Below are positions 45,912 to 58,267 of a stretch of DNA of 64,000 bases, one piece after another (within the stretch, counting starts at the first letter, position 1; each line of letters begins with the position of its first letter). The notes under the pieces are model-generated. The model worked only from the letters and a program-made list of their open reading frames with translations. It had not been told where the DNA came from and searched no databases. The DNA is from Caenorhabditis elegans (taxonomy: Eukaryota; Nematoda; Chromadorea; Rhabditida; Rhabditidae): positions 12,214,001-12,278,000 of the forward strand of contig NC_003279.8 of NCBI RefSeq assembly GCF_000002985.6, read 5' to 3'. Made by a program: the position numbers and the translations under genes.

Positions 45912-48848
45912 CTACAAAGTCGCACAAACATCCTTCCAGACATGTCTAACGTGCTCCAAACCACGGGGTGTCAAATGTTTCGGCGTCGTGAGGTAGGAGT
46001 ACCCACTATTGTCAAATATCCGGTAGGATTTGATAGTTGAATTGTAGAACACTGGCTTATAATCCACAAGAACACACCGCCCATCACAATCTTTTACGAG
46101 CGCCGCGTACCTGCGACGCGCCATTTCGTAGGAGGCTCCGTCGGTCAGTTGATCCTCCATTAGACCAAGTCGTTTCTAAATAAATTTTGAGCAAGTAGCC
46201 TTGTCCGTTTGAAAGCTTACATCTATTTCCACCAGATTCACACCCTCCTTCACCCACTCCGCAATAAACTTTGTATTATTGACGTTATGTCTGGGTATTG
46301 CGTCGAGAATGTAAATTTTTAACTTTGTACTAGCCAATAGTCCAAAAAGTAGATTTTTCATAGTTTGGTAGATTGGGTCCAAATCGAAACTTGTAATGTT
46401 AGCAGGGAATGGCTCACCGACACTTATGTATCTGGAATTAAAAAAAGCTCGTCCTGGCCAACATAATCATAGCTTACCTTGTAATGATAAATAGATAATC
46501 AGGATTTTCAGCTTTCATCCTTTTTTGAAAATCATCAACATAATCCTGACAGACCATTCCCTTCACAAGGCTCGGGTACAAAACTTCACAACCTAGAACA
46601 TTCTCGGTGTAGATGTCAAAAAGTCAAAAAATCTCTACCCACTTGCCATGGATCCCTGCAGAATTGTATTCGCCTTGCTGCCACACTCCTCATGAACCAT
46701 CGCCCCGTGGTTCGCAGCCCAGCTGTTTCCGATCACAGAAATTTTATATTTTCCTGATGGAGAAAGAGACTGCAAAAATCTTTTTCAGTGAGCATTATCA
46801 AAATTAAATAATTATAATACTATACCGTATGATTGCACCAGCCCAATGGAGCGTATGCTTCGTAGTTACAGTAGGACACACAAATACTTTGCTGGTCGTT
46901 GAGATCCCATTGATGGTTCTTTAGAATTGCATCGTCATAATTTAGAGCTACATTTTTTTCCACTTCTTCTTTTTCTTTTGGACCCATTTTAAAGTGTTCC
47001 TTATTGATAAGAAAGACGTTAAGCAAGATGAGAAGAACAGTGACAAGTCCGATACTGGTAGAGCAGAGCTTGAGATACCACTTCTCGAAGAACTCATGAA
47101 CGATTACAGCAAGTACAATTGAAGATAGCAATGCAATTATGAGCACTGGAAATTATAGGATATCAGGAAACTTATCTTATTAAAATATTGCTAACATTTT
47201 TTTTTAACTGATTTTCTTTACTTCCCAATTACAACTGATGAGTATCGCGCAACATATTTTACGCGCAAAATATTTTGCAGCGAAAACTACAGTAATTCTA
47301 TAAATGACTACTGTAGCGTTTGTGTCGATTTATGGGATTTTTGAAACGGATTAATATCATTTATATATGTATCGATAGAATATTATACCGAACAATAAGA
47401 AAAAATAAGAAAATAATAAAAATAATATCGCTATTACTATGTATTAGAAAACAAGTTCATTTCGATAATCGAGCCCGTAAATCGACACATTACTGACCAT
47501 TTAATGAATTACTGTAGTTTTCGCTACGAGATATTTTGCGCGTCAAGTATGTTGTGCATACATTCTTGGAGTTTTGCGTTCCCGTAATAAACCTTTAGCG
47601 AAAACTCACAATTCTGGTCCCCTTCACATGTAAGTTTCCAATACGCGTAGACAGGCCAATGTATAAGATAAAGAGAGTATGAAATATTTCCAATGTAGGC
47701 TAAGCCTTTGTTTGACAATAACATGTTATTCTCAGAGATCATCATCAAAAATCCAGTGACAAGTGTTACAAAAGGCCTGAAATATGTTAGCAGGAAAATT
47801 ATGAGCCCCATTATTTGAATCTACCTGACAAAATCCGTGCTCAGTGTGTAGGGAAGAGCATTGATGAATATTATACTGAACAATGGGAGATATGACACAT
47901 AATTTACTGAATGCGATTTTTCGGCATCCGGGATATTTTCCTCTTTGTCGACTATAAGTTTGTATTCTTCGACGTCTCCCTCGACTTCTGATCTATTCAG
48001 AATTCCAAGTTGGAACACTATCATTCCTGAAATTGTAGTAGAGTCAATAACAAAAAGCTTGAGAAAAAGCTGAAAACTTGCCAATCAGAAATTGCCAGAT
48101 CCTAGCAAAAACGCTGTTGAAAGAAGTATTGTCAGGTGTGAAACAGAAAAATGCATATGAGCACAGTCCTGGATTACTTCAGGTAACAACTTTCTAAGAT
48201 TCGGGGAACAATTCTTACCTAGAATGGCATAATACGCAAGCTGAAGCTTGGCAGAAAGCCTTGTCGCAATAAGAAATATAAACGGAACAAGACAATAAAA
48301 CTGAGCCTCCACGGACAACGACCAGGTATGAGTGAAAATGTCGATAGCTTTGGTTAGCTGAAGTTTTTCAATTTTATCAAAAATTTCTTAGAACCTATGA
48401 ATTACCATTGAAAAATAGTTATCTTGCGCTGAAGTTGGAGCATTTGACACAAAGAGCATCGCACGGGTGGCAGATTTTTGGTTGGTTTCTATAGAGGTGT
48501 CTGGAAAGATTGTGTAGAGGGAGATCATGGAGAGCAGGATGATGAGTAGGTAAAGCGGAAGGATTCTCTTGAACCTTTTCGAGTAGAACAAGGTGATTAG
48601 AGTACAAGTTGAATCACTTTCAGCTCGCTTCAGTAGCATGCACATAAGGAAGCCGGATAGGACAAAGAATCTGTAAAATTTCAAAGTGGAAATAAACAAA
48701 ATAAAAAAGAAAAGTGCACATACTGATCAACTCCAAGATATCCATTGGGAAACTGTGCAGGATAGAAATGAAAACCGAGTACTGCCAAGATGGCAAGACC
48801 TCGGAGCCCTTGCAAATCCAATCGCTTTGGTTTAGATGCTTCCGACAT
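45912..48848 (-). CDS. Acyltransferase-3 / SGNH protein, oac family (oac-D)
   Basis: Predicted membrane O-acyltransferase in eleven exons, close to oac-A in gene structure. Starts MSEASKPKRLDLQGLRGLAI; motifs GYLGVDQFFVLSGFLMCMLL, KRFKRILPLYLL, THTWSLSVEAQFY, SYSLYLIHWPVYAYWKL, IGNSWAANHG and KHLTPRG. The intron after WQFLIG has a GC donor (ATTG/GCAAGT), as in oac-A. HLTPHG of other members is HLTPRG; the catalytic His in KHLT is kept. An intron near 47190-47600 contains the ACTGTAGTTTTCGC palindrome. The coding sequence appears intact and nearly identical to oac-E. Confidence 0.9.
47243..47580. repeat. ACTGTAGTTTTCGC palindrome in oac-D intron
   Basis: GCGCAACATATTTTACGCGC and GCGAAAACTACAGTAATTC on the left pair with GAATTACTGTAGTTTTCGC and GCGCGTCAAGTATGTTGTGC on the right, with an AT-rich centre. 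Same family as 16059-16278. Confidence 0.8.
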
Positions 48849-49701
48849 GAATAGCCGTGAACAGCTTAGGTGAATAGCAAGCCTCTAAAGACCAAATGGT
48901 GTGGCGATGAGGAGTCGGGATAAAGAAATTATAAATGCAAGCTGGAGGTATTGTTGGGTGATTTGAATCTGGGATAAGAATCTTTTTGCACTATTGCGCG
49001 CTAGTTTTGCATAAAATTGATCTTGTTCTTCATGCGCGATTGAAAAAAAAAGAAAAACATAAAAGATTATTTCTTTCCTATGCTATGGGACCCTCTTCGT
49101 TTAAAGGGTTTAGGACATTCCTGAAATTTTTTATGGAAAACTAATTTTGGATCCAGAATATCAAAAAACCTATGCAAAATCGACTTTGTACCTTAAAATG
49201 TTCTAGGAAAAGAGCAAAAAGTTGAAAAACCGACCGTAATTTTCACATTTATGAATCCACTAATTCACAATTTGTTCTAAACGTTATCTTTTAACTAACC
49301 ACACAGTGTTTAACAATCAGGACTATTTTAGCAATTTTGAGTCATTTTAGGGACTAATTTGTATACAGATTTTTTTTTAGTGCGTAGTGCGAAAAGTAGT
49401 TATTTGGAAGCAGCCGACACGTTTGGGGTTCCGCGCATAATTATCATTAGAGACATTTCACAAAACACTTCTGCAAGTCTATTATCTCAAACACATCAGG
49501 AGAACAAAGGAACGATATCCCGGTGGCAAATCTGTCATTGTGAGATATTAATCTGAAGCCTTTTTCTGAATTAAATATTTGAATAGATTGTTATCTATCT
49601 CAAACAAACTAGCTCTGTATTTTGATCAGATTCTCAACTAATTGCTGGATTTTATTTGAAAATCGAAACTGGAAAAATGAAACAAGATCGGTTTATTCAA
49701 A
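48849..49701. other. Intergenic past the duplication edge
   Basis: The duplicated sequence stops at 48925. At 49378-49436 lies a fragment with GCGAAAAGTAGTTATTTGGA and GCAGCCGACACGTTTGG, the core of the GC-rich element family. No gene. Confidence 0.5.
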
Positions 49702-50382
49702 TTACACCACTACCAACCCAAAAATATCCATTGCACCGCTAGCTGACACAGAAACGTAGGCTCTGAATGGATTTTCCGTGCGATGCCGGTACGCCCCGAA
49801 AAAGTTCCGATTCACGTACATCTGAAGGCCAGCCGCCTCGTTGACGATGGTTAAGTTGAATCGAACTCCCGTTGCGAATGGGTACCCTCCGTCACGATCA
49901 GCAGCCTGCCAGACTCCTCCGATGCTCGTGCTTCGGACCACCTCAATACTTTCTGTTTGGGAAAGGATCATGCTTCCGTGGAAGTGCTTACCACATTTTC
50001 CTCAGGTCTTGGATTGAAATGGAAGAGGATGTTTTGATTGTAGGCATAAAGATTTACGGTCATTTGACTAGCGTTTGGCCCAGTCTTTGGACGGGCGTAG
50101 AGGAGGATCCTCTGACCTCTCTGGAAGGATCCAGAGGGGAATCCTTTGAAAAGATTTTTAGCTATTGTTCTACCACCACCTCCTCCTGATCCTCCTGATC
50201 CTCCCCCACCTCCACCTCCATGAGGCCTCCCACCATTTAAATATACATCTCTTCTTCTAAATGTACCTCTTGTTAACTGTAAAATTACCTTCACAAGATT
50301 CACTACTCGAGGAAATATCAATAGCTCCGGCAAATTGCCAGATAATCAGGAACAAGTACAACCGTGCTGAAAGCGAGGACAT
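49702..50382 (-). CDS. Galectin-domain protein with Gly-rich linker (5' model uncertain)
   Basis: Beta-galactoside-binding lectin by family. The galectin domain is clear: ILLYARP, MTVNLYAYNQNILFHFNPR (the HxNPR sugar-binding motif), then IGGVWQAADRDGGYPFATG, VRFNLTIVNE and a final AMDIFGLVVV. The expected W of the binding site is present. A short intron near 49983 joins NV to VVRSTS best with acceptor ATTGAG, which is not the usual CAG. Upstream is a Gly/Ser run (GGGGGGGSGGSGGGGG). At the 5' end an ATG at 50382 gives a signal-peptide-like MSSLSARLYLFLIIWQFAGA, but its frame differs from the galectin frame. A short splice (donor near 50288, acceptor near 50249) could restore it. Otherwise the start lies elsewhere or the gene is damaged. 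Confidence 0.65.
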
Positions 50383-50520
50383 ACTGCAACACCGGGGTTT
50401 TTTCCATGCGGAGTCTGTGTGTTTTATACTTGCGGCGCCTGTAGTTTAAACGGAGAACAAGGAATAAATACATAAATAATTTATTGCAAGGATCATAAAA
50501 CATGCAACGGAAACGCAAGT

Positions 50521-52267
50521 TTATGGAATTACGAGTTTGTTCCAGGTTGGCGGGTAAAAGTCCTCTTTGGTCATTTGAAGTTGCACCTGGAAAAGTAAAA
50601 TATTTTTTTACTGAAAAATGAATGATGTAGTGATATACCTGATCCTTAGTCTCCCGTATGTCTCGATAATACACTGCTGATTGATTTTTTGATAGGTACC
50701 CAATCCACCAGCCGAATGTAGACGAAGGTGCTGAAAATTGGGAATGTATTAGGTAATTTTACTGACAAAGTGTGAATAAAATTTTGATAAGCTAATTTCT
50801 GAACTGTGTTCTCAAAAATAGGCAAGTTTCCCAGTTTTGCCCAACAAGATATAACTTGGATCAGAAATCGTCTAAACTTGCGGAAAACTCGTGAAAAACT
50901 TTGTCAAGATTTGGCAAAACTGACCAATTTGGGCAAGTTTGGGCAAAACTTTTTTGGCAAAGCTTGGTCAAAGCGTTTTGGGCAAAGTTTCGGTAAAAAC
51001 AACTCTTGGGCAGAATATAAACAACTTGCCTTGCTCAAAGCTTTGGCAAAACTGGGCAAAACTTGGACAAAACCTCTCTTTTCCAGAGTTTGCCAGTTTT
51101 TGTTCCATGTAAATATATATTTGGTCAAAAAAAGAGAGCTACCGACTTCCAAATCTGATTAGGCCAGCTGCCACTAACCCGTTATCAGTACAGAATCACA
51201 ATAGATTTGTGAGAAATGAAGATCATCGATTGCGTCCTCCATCAGAGTCTTCATGATTCGAATGTCTTTTTGATAATCCAGATGATCAGCAATATGAACT
51301 TTCACCCATTTTGGATCATTGCTCATTATGAAGATAACTCCGTGATCTGAATTCAAAATATTAGTAACTTGAACGTCTTTCAAAAACACTTACACAAAGA
51401 TCGCAAGTGATCAATCGCGCTGATCGTATAGTTGCTATCGGTTCCAGCGTGTTGCTCGTCGGTTAGAAAGTCACCTCGTCTGACGTGAACGCAAGTTTTG
51501 TGACGCTGGCTCTCAGTTTTGCTGATCATCATCCTAAACTTTTCTGGATCTTCTGGCTTCAGCCATTCCTTGATGGATAGCTTCATGTCGGCAAAGTACT
51601 TGTAACTCTGAAATTGCATCTAGTAGGAGCAACTTTTTTTTGAAAAAAAAGATTACCTGGAAATAATGGCCCTCAATCACAAGGAACTTGCTCTCGTCTG
51701 CCAAATGATTATCAGAAAGCTCGTACCGACAGCAATCCGAGGAAATTGCAAATCGAGTTGTTTCGGAAGGCTGAAATAAATTGAAGACTAGTTCCATAAA
51801 ACCTGATCGTTCCTACCTCAATGGGAACAGAAATAACCTGCTCCGAGATGCGTGGAAGCTTTTGGTTCAAAAATTCCAAATTTGACTGGAGAACTGGGTC
51901 ACTCGAGTTGAAAACTGCTATTCTTTTTAGTTTCCGGGCGATTCCAAGTAAGGATAATACTTCGAAAAGTTGGTTGCCTAAAATCTTTTTCATTTGAAAT
52001 TTCAGAATTTTAGAATTTCAGAATGCTCACCGAGCCCTCCCTTATAAACTATAGTTGTCATTGGAAAAGTCAGATATTTTTGCTTATCTCCATAGCATAA
52101 TAGACAAAGATTCACAATCACAAAAATGCTCAAAATACCTGAAAAAATTATTAAAGAGACTTGTTGAAACAAACAAAAAATTTTGATATAAAAAACTAAC
52201 CCAGCAAAGTTATATGCAATTTGTAGCTTTTCTCCGACGAACGGACCATTCGCATGAAGTACCTCAT
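50521..52267 (-). CDS. GT11 family fucosyltransferase-like protein (alpha-1,2 type)
   Basis: Predicted Golgi glycosyltransferase using GDP-fucose. Eight exons join in frame; the first is 52267 down to about 52200, the last ends at 50521. A type II anchor lies at GILSIFVIVNLCLLCYG. GT11 motifs follow: YKGGLGNQLFEVLSLLGIAR, then HVRRGDF (the HxRRGD nucleotide-sugar motif), IFIMSNDPKWVK, and the C-terminal APSSTFGWWIGYLSKNQSA. Nematodes have many such genes. The substrate is not shown. Intron 6 (about 50739-51175) contains degenerate GGCAAAACTT repeats. Confidence 0.88.
50815..51110. repeat. Degenerate GGGCAAA-ACTT repeats in the GT11 intron
   Basis: Words such as TTGGGCAAGTTTGGGCAAAA, GGCAAAGCTTGGTCAAAG and CTGGGCAAAACTTGG recur irregularly. 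The open frames across both strands are not exons. Confidence 0.55.
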
Positions 52268-53013
52268 TTTTTGATTATAGAGAATAAGAATGAAAATTCA
52301 AATAGAGATTTAGATTCAAATGGCATTTCGATCGTTATCGGTATTTCAGGGATGCGGATCCAGAAATGAAAGGAGAGATCAGAAGTGAGGTGACGGCGCA
52401 CTGATGCATTTTGTCGACCTGGAAAACGAATTGTGGGGGGACTTTGAAAAATTTAGACGATCAATGAGGCACAAAGCTACAAGTGACTGTACACTACAAC
52501 AAAAAGCCTCAGATTTCGTTATTTCACTTTCGAAAATGAATAAATCTCAAAAGTAAATTGAAAAAAAATTGGAAATTTTTGGTAAAATTTAAAGATTCGT
52601 TTTTTTTTAGTAAACGAAAAGATGAATATATTGGTAAATGTATCTTTTTTAAACCATAAAATAGTTTGGAGGATCAAGTTGGAGGAGAGAGAAATAAGTT
52701 TACGAGGGGGAATTAAATTCAAATTTTTTGGGATTAGTTTAGGAAACCGGTTCAAAAGGGCGAGGTTTGCTTGCCGATTTTGTGGCTCCTTTTTGTTCTT
52801 TTTTTTTTTGAAAATTTGTGTCAGAAAGCTACTGTAACGTCCTAGGAACTCGGTGTTTGTATACAAATTTTCTCCCAAAATTCTTCTGTAATCAAATCAT
52901 ATCCACATTTCGCACCGACGAAAACATTTTATTCTCCATTTCTGGATTATTTTTTTCTTTTTTCTCCAAATTCGCCTGATTTCAATCTGCAGACACTATT
53001 GTCCTTGTATCTC
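52268..53013. other. Intergenic between divergent GT11 and truncated gene
   Basis: AT-rich. The piece CACAAAGCTACAAGTGACTG near 52470 resembles CACAAAACTACAAGTAACTC at 61895, just outside the inverted block there. No gene. Confidence 0.4.
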
Positions 53014-53491
53014 ATGAAGACATCTCTCAGTCTTGTCGAATATATAGTCCAGAAGAAGCGCATTCATACTGAAATGATGTGGCCGAGAAGACCGTGAGTT
53101 TCAGATTTTTTTCCGATTAAAATTTCCGTAAATTTTCAGAAAATGCTCCAACGACTCTACCGCCGTACTTGTATTTGTTTTAGTCATATTTTTTGTGTAC
53201 ACCCTGATGACTTACAATGAGGCTCAGGTAATTTTTCACACTGGTTCTAACCCCAAAACTTTGAAATCTTAATTCCAGAAAGAAAACTTCAAGGACTTGG
53301 AAGGTATTGAAATGTCTGAGGGAAGAATGAACAATGCCACGTTGAAACTGCTTGAGGGGATCGATGTTACAGAAGCTGTAACTACAGTAACCTCAGAAGT
53401 GAAAGCTGATCTGAAAATTGCCATAGTCGTTGATGATTTGTGCCCAGTTGATAGCAATAAAAGTATCGAATGGGTCTCGCCACGCGGATAG
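53014..53491 (+). pseudogene. Truncated type II membrane protein gene (possible DUF273 or other glycosyltransferase 5' end)
   Basis: Exons 53014-53093, 53140-53227 and 53279-53491 join in frame to 126 residues, then stop. The anchor is AVLVFVLVIFFVYTLMTY. The last exon ends in KIAIVVDDLCPVDSNKS, which looks like the first beta strand of a glycosyltransferase (DUF273-like). From about 53437 onward the sequence is the inverted block also present at 61457-61898, so the frame ends just inside that block and the catalytic part is missing. It could be a pseudogene, or a short type II protein. A link to DUF273 is tentative. Confidence 0.5.
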
Positions 53492-53885
53492 CGAGTTGTT
53501 AGTAACTCCTGGTGGCGGGGTGGCGAGACCCAGATATGAAATTGTTAGATGTAAAGTTATATGATTTCCCAGTGATCACCGACTTTCCGATACATTCTTC
53601 ACCTCTGGTGTGCTTCTGCAAAACTTGAAATAACATTTTATGAGCCCCCGAGAAAAAACTCACAACCACTGGAACGTTGATAAAAACACGGCAAGGCTCA
53701 GGAATAATCCATAGGCTTTTCTCATAGTTTAATAAACTCAATTCAGGAGAATCCAGATCCTTCTGTTTGAACGGATGGCTATCGGAGAGAGGGGAGAGTG
53801 TGGAAGCTTGATGTAGATAATCATCTGCAAAAAAAAGGAAGCTTGGAGGTGTGAATCAAAGCTTGGCCAAAACGGGCCACAAATC
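53437..53885. repeat. Inverted copy of the block at 61457-61898
   Basis: The + strand here matches the reverse complement of 61457-61898 almost throughout (GTTGATAGCAATAAAAGTAT, ATGTAAAGTTATATGATT, GGAGAATCCAGATCCTTCTG, GCTATCGGAGAGAGGGGAGA). It also matches, less well, the 5' exons and promoter of the DUF1647 gene at 60350-60790. So it joins a piece of the gene at 53014 with a piece of the DUF1647 gene. A small hairpin GGGTCTCGCCACG / GGTGGCGAGACCC lies at 53472-53532. Confidence 0.85.
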
Positions 53886-53916
53886 AAAAAAAAAGAATTA
53901 ACCACGTGTTTTACGT
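53886..53916. repeat. Junction insert copied from inside the duplicated segment
   Basis: AAAAGAATTAACCACGTG plus TTTTACGTAAA at 53886-53919 equals 45485-45518 (and its copy near 54828) but lies outside the start of the second duplicate at 53917. Confidence 0.8.
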
Positions 53917-56900
53917 AAACCACTCCGAAACAAAAGGGGCTTTTGTTATTCACCAGTTATAAATAATCCCTGAGTCTTATCGTAAACCCAACTAGTGACA
54001 TTATCCATTTCAGCTTTGCACAGGTTACCGGTACTATGACACACATTTGGTCTGGAAAAAAAAGAAATTTAATGAAGTTCCTCGTAGTTCAAAAAAAGTT
54101 ACGTTGCTTTTGCTATGCAATTGTTCATGGTTAGAATGGGTTTCATTGTGGTTTCTTTGTGGTTTCAGGTCCAGTCGTAATCGAATAAAATACAATTATT
54201 TCTGCAAGTTTTATATTATAATTTCATTTTATATTTTCATATTATATGTTCAACTCTCCACCATTTTTTTCGTCCCAAAGCTACTCCACCTTTAACTGAT
54301 CAGCATTGGGATGAAAAAATTCGCAAAAAAAATTTCCCGTGGTGGAGAGTTGAACTCTAGGTCATTTCTGAAAAAATTATCGGCAGTCTAAAAGTCTATC
54401 TTTGAATGACATAGGTTTCATTCGGAAGTCGACTTGTGAGCTGAAATATTTTCCTTGTAAGAAAATGAATTAAACAAGTTCTCCACGTGACAAAAATAAC
54501 CATTTTTCAACTATTTTTTCGTTAAAAATATCGATTTATCTGATTAAAAAAACAATTACTAGGCACAGAATAGGCGACTAGGCAAATAGGCAGGCATGAA
54601 GTAGGCGCGTAGGCCCTTAGGTAGGCACAGAATAGGCATTCAGGTAAGCATCCTAGGGAGGTAGACATGTGGTAGGCACATAAACGTACCGGTATTGCCT
54701 ATGCTTATAGGCAAAAATAGGCAATTAAGCAAACAGGCAGACATGAAGTAGGAAAGTCCAAAAACAAATTTATCTTGATTTTAGCGTTTCCAACAGAAAA
54801 TAAATCAAAATGAGGACCAGTAATTTAAAAAAAAAAGAATTAACCACGTGTTTTACGTAAAAAACTTTTTTTTTTCAGCGTTTTTTGATTAAAATATCGA
54901 TTTATTTGGCTTTTTTTACACAAGAAAAATTGCACAATTTTTGTGTTCTCCAAGGAGGTCAGTTGTATTTAAACTGCCACCGGGAATTTTTGGCGGGAAT
55001 TTTTTCAAATTTCAAACGGAAGTAAGTCATTCTGGCCTACACAAAAAAATTGGAAAACACATTTTTTAGTTTATAATTGTCTTAAAAACTGTCAAAAATC
55101 TTCAACATTCAAATTGTCGCTCAAAGTTATCAAAGCTGTGTCCCCCGCGTCAGTGGGAGGGTTTCCCCTTAAGGGCTCGAGCAGCAACTCAAAATTGAAT
55201 ATTCAAAAAAGTGTGTTTATTGAAAAAGAAAAGAAAACAACAACTAAAAATTAGCTACAAAGTCGCACAAACATCCTTCCAGACATGTCTAACGTGCTCC
55301 AAACCACGGGGTGTCAAATGTTTCGGCGTCGTGAGGTAGGAGTACCCACTATTGTCAAATATCCGGTAGGATTTGATAGTTGAATTGTAGAACACTGGCT
55401 TATAATCCACAAGAACACACCGCCCATCACAATCTTTTACGAGCGCCGCGTACCTGCGACGCGCCATTTCGTAGGAGGCTCCGTCGGTCAGTTGATCCTC
55501 CATTAGACCAAGTCGTTTCTAAATAAATTTTGAGCAAGTAGCCTTGTCCGTTTGAAAGCTTACATCTATTTCCACCAGATTCACACCCTCCTTCACCCAC
55601 TCCGCAATAAACTTTGTATTATTGACGTTATGTCTGGGTATTGCGTCGAGAATGTAAATTTTTAACTTTGTACTAGCCAATAGTCCAAAAAGTAGATTTT
55701 TCATAGTTTGGTAGATTGGGTCCAAATCGAAACTTGTAATGTTAGCAGGGAATGGCTCACCGACACTTATGTATCTGGAATTAAAAAAAGCTCGTCCTGG
55801 CCAACATAATCATAGCTTACCTTGTAATGATAAATAGATAATCAGGATTTTCAGCTTTCATCCTTTTTTGAAAATCATCAACATAATCCTGACAGACCAT
55901 TCCCTTCACAAGGCTCGGGTACAAAACTTCACAACCTAGAACATTCTCGGTGTAGATGTCAAAAAGTCAAAAAATCTCTACCCACTTGCCATGGATCCCT
56001 GCAGAATTGTATTCGCCTTGCTGCCACACTCCTCATGAACCATCGCCCCGTGGTTCGCAGCCCAGCTGTTTCCGATCACAGAAATTTTATATTTTCCTGA
56101 TGGAGAAAGAGACTGCAAAAATCTTTTTCAGTGAGCATTATCAAAATTAAATAATTATAATACTATACCGTATGATTGCACCAGCCCAATGGAGCGTATG
56201 CTTCGTAGTTACAGTAGGACACACAAATACTTTGCTGGTCGTTGAGATCCCATTGATGGTTCTTTAGAATTGCATCGTCATAATTTAGAGCTACATTTTT
56301 TTCCACTTCTTCTTTTTCTTTTGGACCCATTTTAAAGTGTTCCTTATTGATAAGAAAGACGTTAAGCAAGATGAGAAGAACAGTGACAAGTCCGATACTG
56401 GTAGAGCAGAGCTTGAGATACCACTTCTCGAAGAACTCATGAACGATTACAGCAAGTACAATTGAAGATAGCAATGCAATTATGAGCACTGGAAATTATA
56501 GGATATCAGGAAACTTATCTTATTAAAATATTGCTAACATTTTTTTTAACTGATTTTCTTTACTTCCCAAATACAACTGATGAGTATCGCGCAACATATT
56601 TTACGCGCAAAATATTTTGCAGCGAAAACTACAGTAATTCTATAAATGACTACTGTAGCGTTTGTGTCGATTTATGGGATTTTTGAAACGGATTAATATC
56701 ATTTATATATGTATCGATAGAATATTATACCGAACAATAAGAAAAAATAAGAAAATAATAAAAATAATATCGCTATTACTATGTATTAGAAAACAAGTTC
56801 ATTTCGATAATCGAGCCCGTAAATCGACACATTACTGACCATTTAATGAATTACTGTAGTTTTCGCTACGAGATATTTTGCGCGTCAAGTATGTTGTGCA

Positions 56901-58267
56901 TACATTCTTGGAGTTTTGCGTTCCCGTAATAAACCTTTAGCGAAAACTCACAATTCTGGTCCCCTTCACATGTAAGTTTCCAATACGCGTAGACAGGCCA
57001 ATGTATAAGATAAAGAGAGTATGAAATATTTCCAATGTAGGCTAAGCCTTTGTTTGACAATAACATGTTATTCTCAGAGATCATCATCAAAAATCCAGTG
57101 ACAAGTGTTACAAAAGGCCTGAAATATGTTAGCAGGAAAATTATGAGCCCCATTATTTGAATCTACCTGACAAAATCCGTGCTCAGTGTGTAGGGAAGAG
57201 CATTGATGAATATTATACTGAACAATGGGAGATATGACACATAATTTACTGAATGCGATTTTTCGGCATCCGGGATATTTTCCTCTTTGTCGACTATAAG
57301 TTTGTATTCTTCGACGTCTCCCTCGACTTCTGATCTATTCAGAATTCCAAGTTGGAACACTATCATTCCTGAAATTGTAGTAGAGTCAATAACAAAAAGC
57401 TTGAGAAAAAGCTGAAAACTTGCCAATCAGAAATTGCCAGATCCTAGCAAAAACGCTGTTGAAAGAAGTATTGTCAGGTGTGAAACAGAAAAATGCATAT
57501 GAGCACAGTCCTGGATTACTTCAGGTAACAACTTTCTAAGATTCGGGGAACAATTCTTACCTAGAATGGCATAATACGCAAGCTGAAGCTTGGCAGAAAG
57601 CCTTGTCGCAATAAGAAATATAAACGGAACAAGACAATAAAACTGAGCCTCCACGGACAACGACCAGGTATGAGTGAAAATGTCGATAGCTTTGGTTAGC
57701 TGAAGTTTTTCAATTTTATCAAAAATTTCTTAGAACCTATGAATTACCATTGAAAAATAGTTATCTTGCGCTGAAGTTGGAGCATTTGACACAAAGAGCA
57801 TCGCACGGGTGGCAGATTTTTGGTTGGTTTCTATAGAGGTGTCTGGGAAGATTGTGTAGAGGGAGATCATGGAGAGCAGGATGATGAGTAGGTAAAGCGG
57901 AAGGATTCTCTTGAACCTTTTCGAGTAGAACAAGGTGATTAGAGTACAAGTTGAATCACTTTCAGCTCGCTTCAGTAGCATGCACATAAGGAAGCCGGAT
58001 AGGACAAAGAATCTGTAAAATTTCAAAGTGGAAATAAACAAAATAAAAAAGAAAAGTGCACATACTGATCAACTCCAAGATATCCATTGGGAAACTGTGC
58101 AGGATAGAAATGAAAACCGAGTACTGCCAAGATGGCAAGACCTCGGAGCCCTTGCAAATCCAATCGCTTTGGTTTAGATGCTTCCGACATGAATAGCCGT
58201 GAACAGCTTAGGTGAATAGCAAGCCTCTAAAGACCAAATGGTGTGGCGATGAGGAGTCGGGATAAAG
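53917..58267. repeat. Segmental duplication, copy 2 (4.35 kb)
   Basis: Second copy of 44574-48925 in the same orientation. Left flank is the chimeric block, right flank is unrelated to the right flank of copy 1 (CCCGGAATCCG against AAATTATAAATG). Its 1.3-kb part 3' of oac-E holds the same palindrome and TAGGC repeat. Confidence 0.93.
55255..58190 (-). CDS. Acyltransferase-3 / SGNH protein, oac family (oac-E)
   Basis: Nearly exact duplicate of oac-D: same eleven exons, same GC-AG intron, same MSEASKPKRLDLQGLRGLAI start, SYSLYLIHWP, IGNSWAANHG and KHLTPRG motifs. All coding exons compared give the same protein; the one coding change noticed (near 57848) is a silent TTT/TTC. Both copies keep about 65 bases upstream of the start codon only, then diverge after 58267, so the promoters differ. 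Whether both are expressed cannot be told. Confidence 0.9.

Larger units (their letters stand above)
44574..48925. repeat. Segmental duplication, copy 1 (4.35 kb)
   Basis: Matches 53917-58267 at an offset of 9343 falling to 9342 after a one-base T-run change near 47200. Only three differences were noticed by eye: that T run, A/T at about 47230, and A/G at about 48490 (silent in oac). It carries oac-D, a palindrome, degenerate TAGGC repeats and the 3' flank. Confidence 0.93.
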
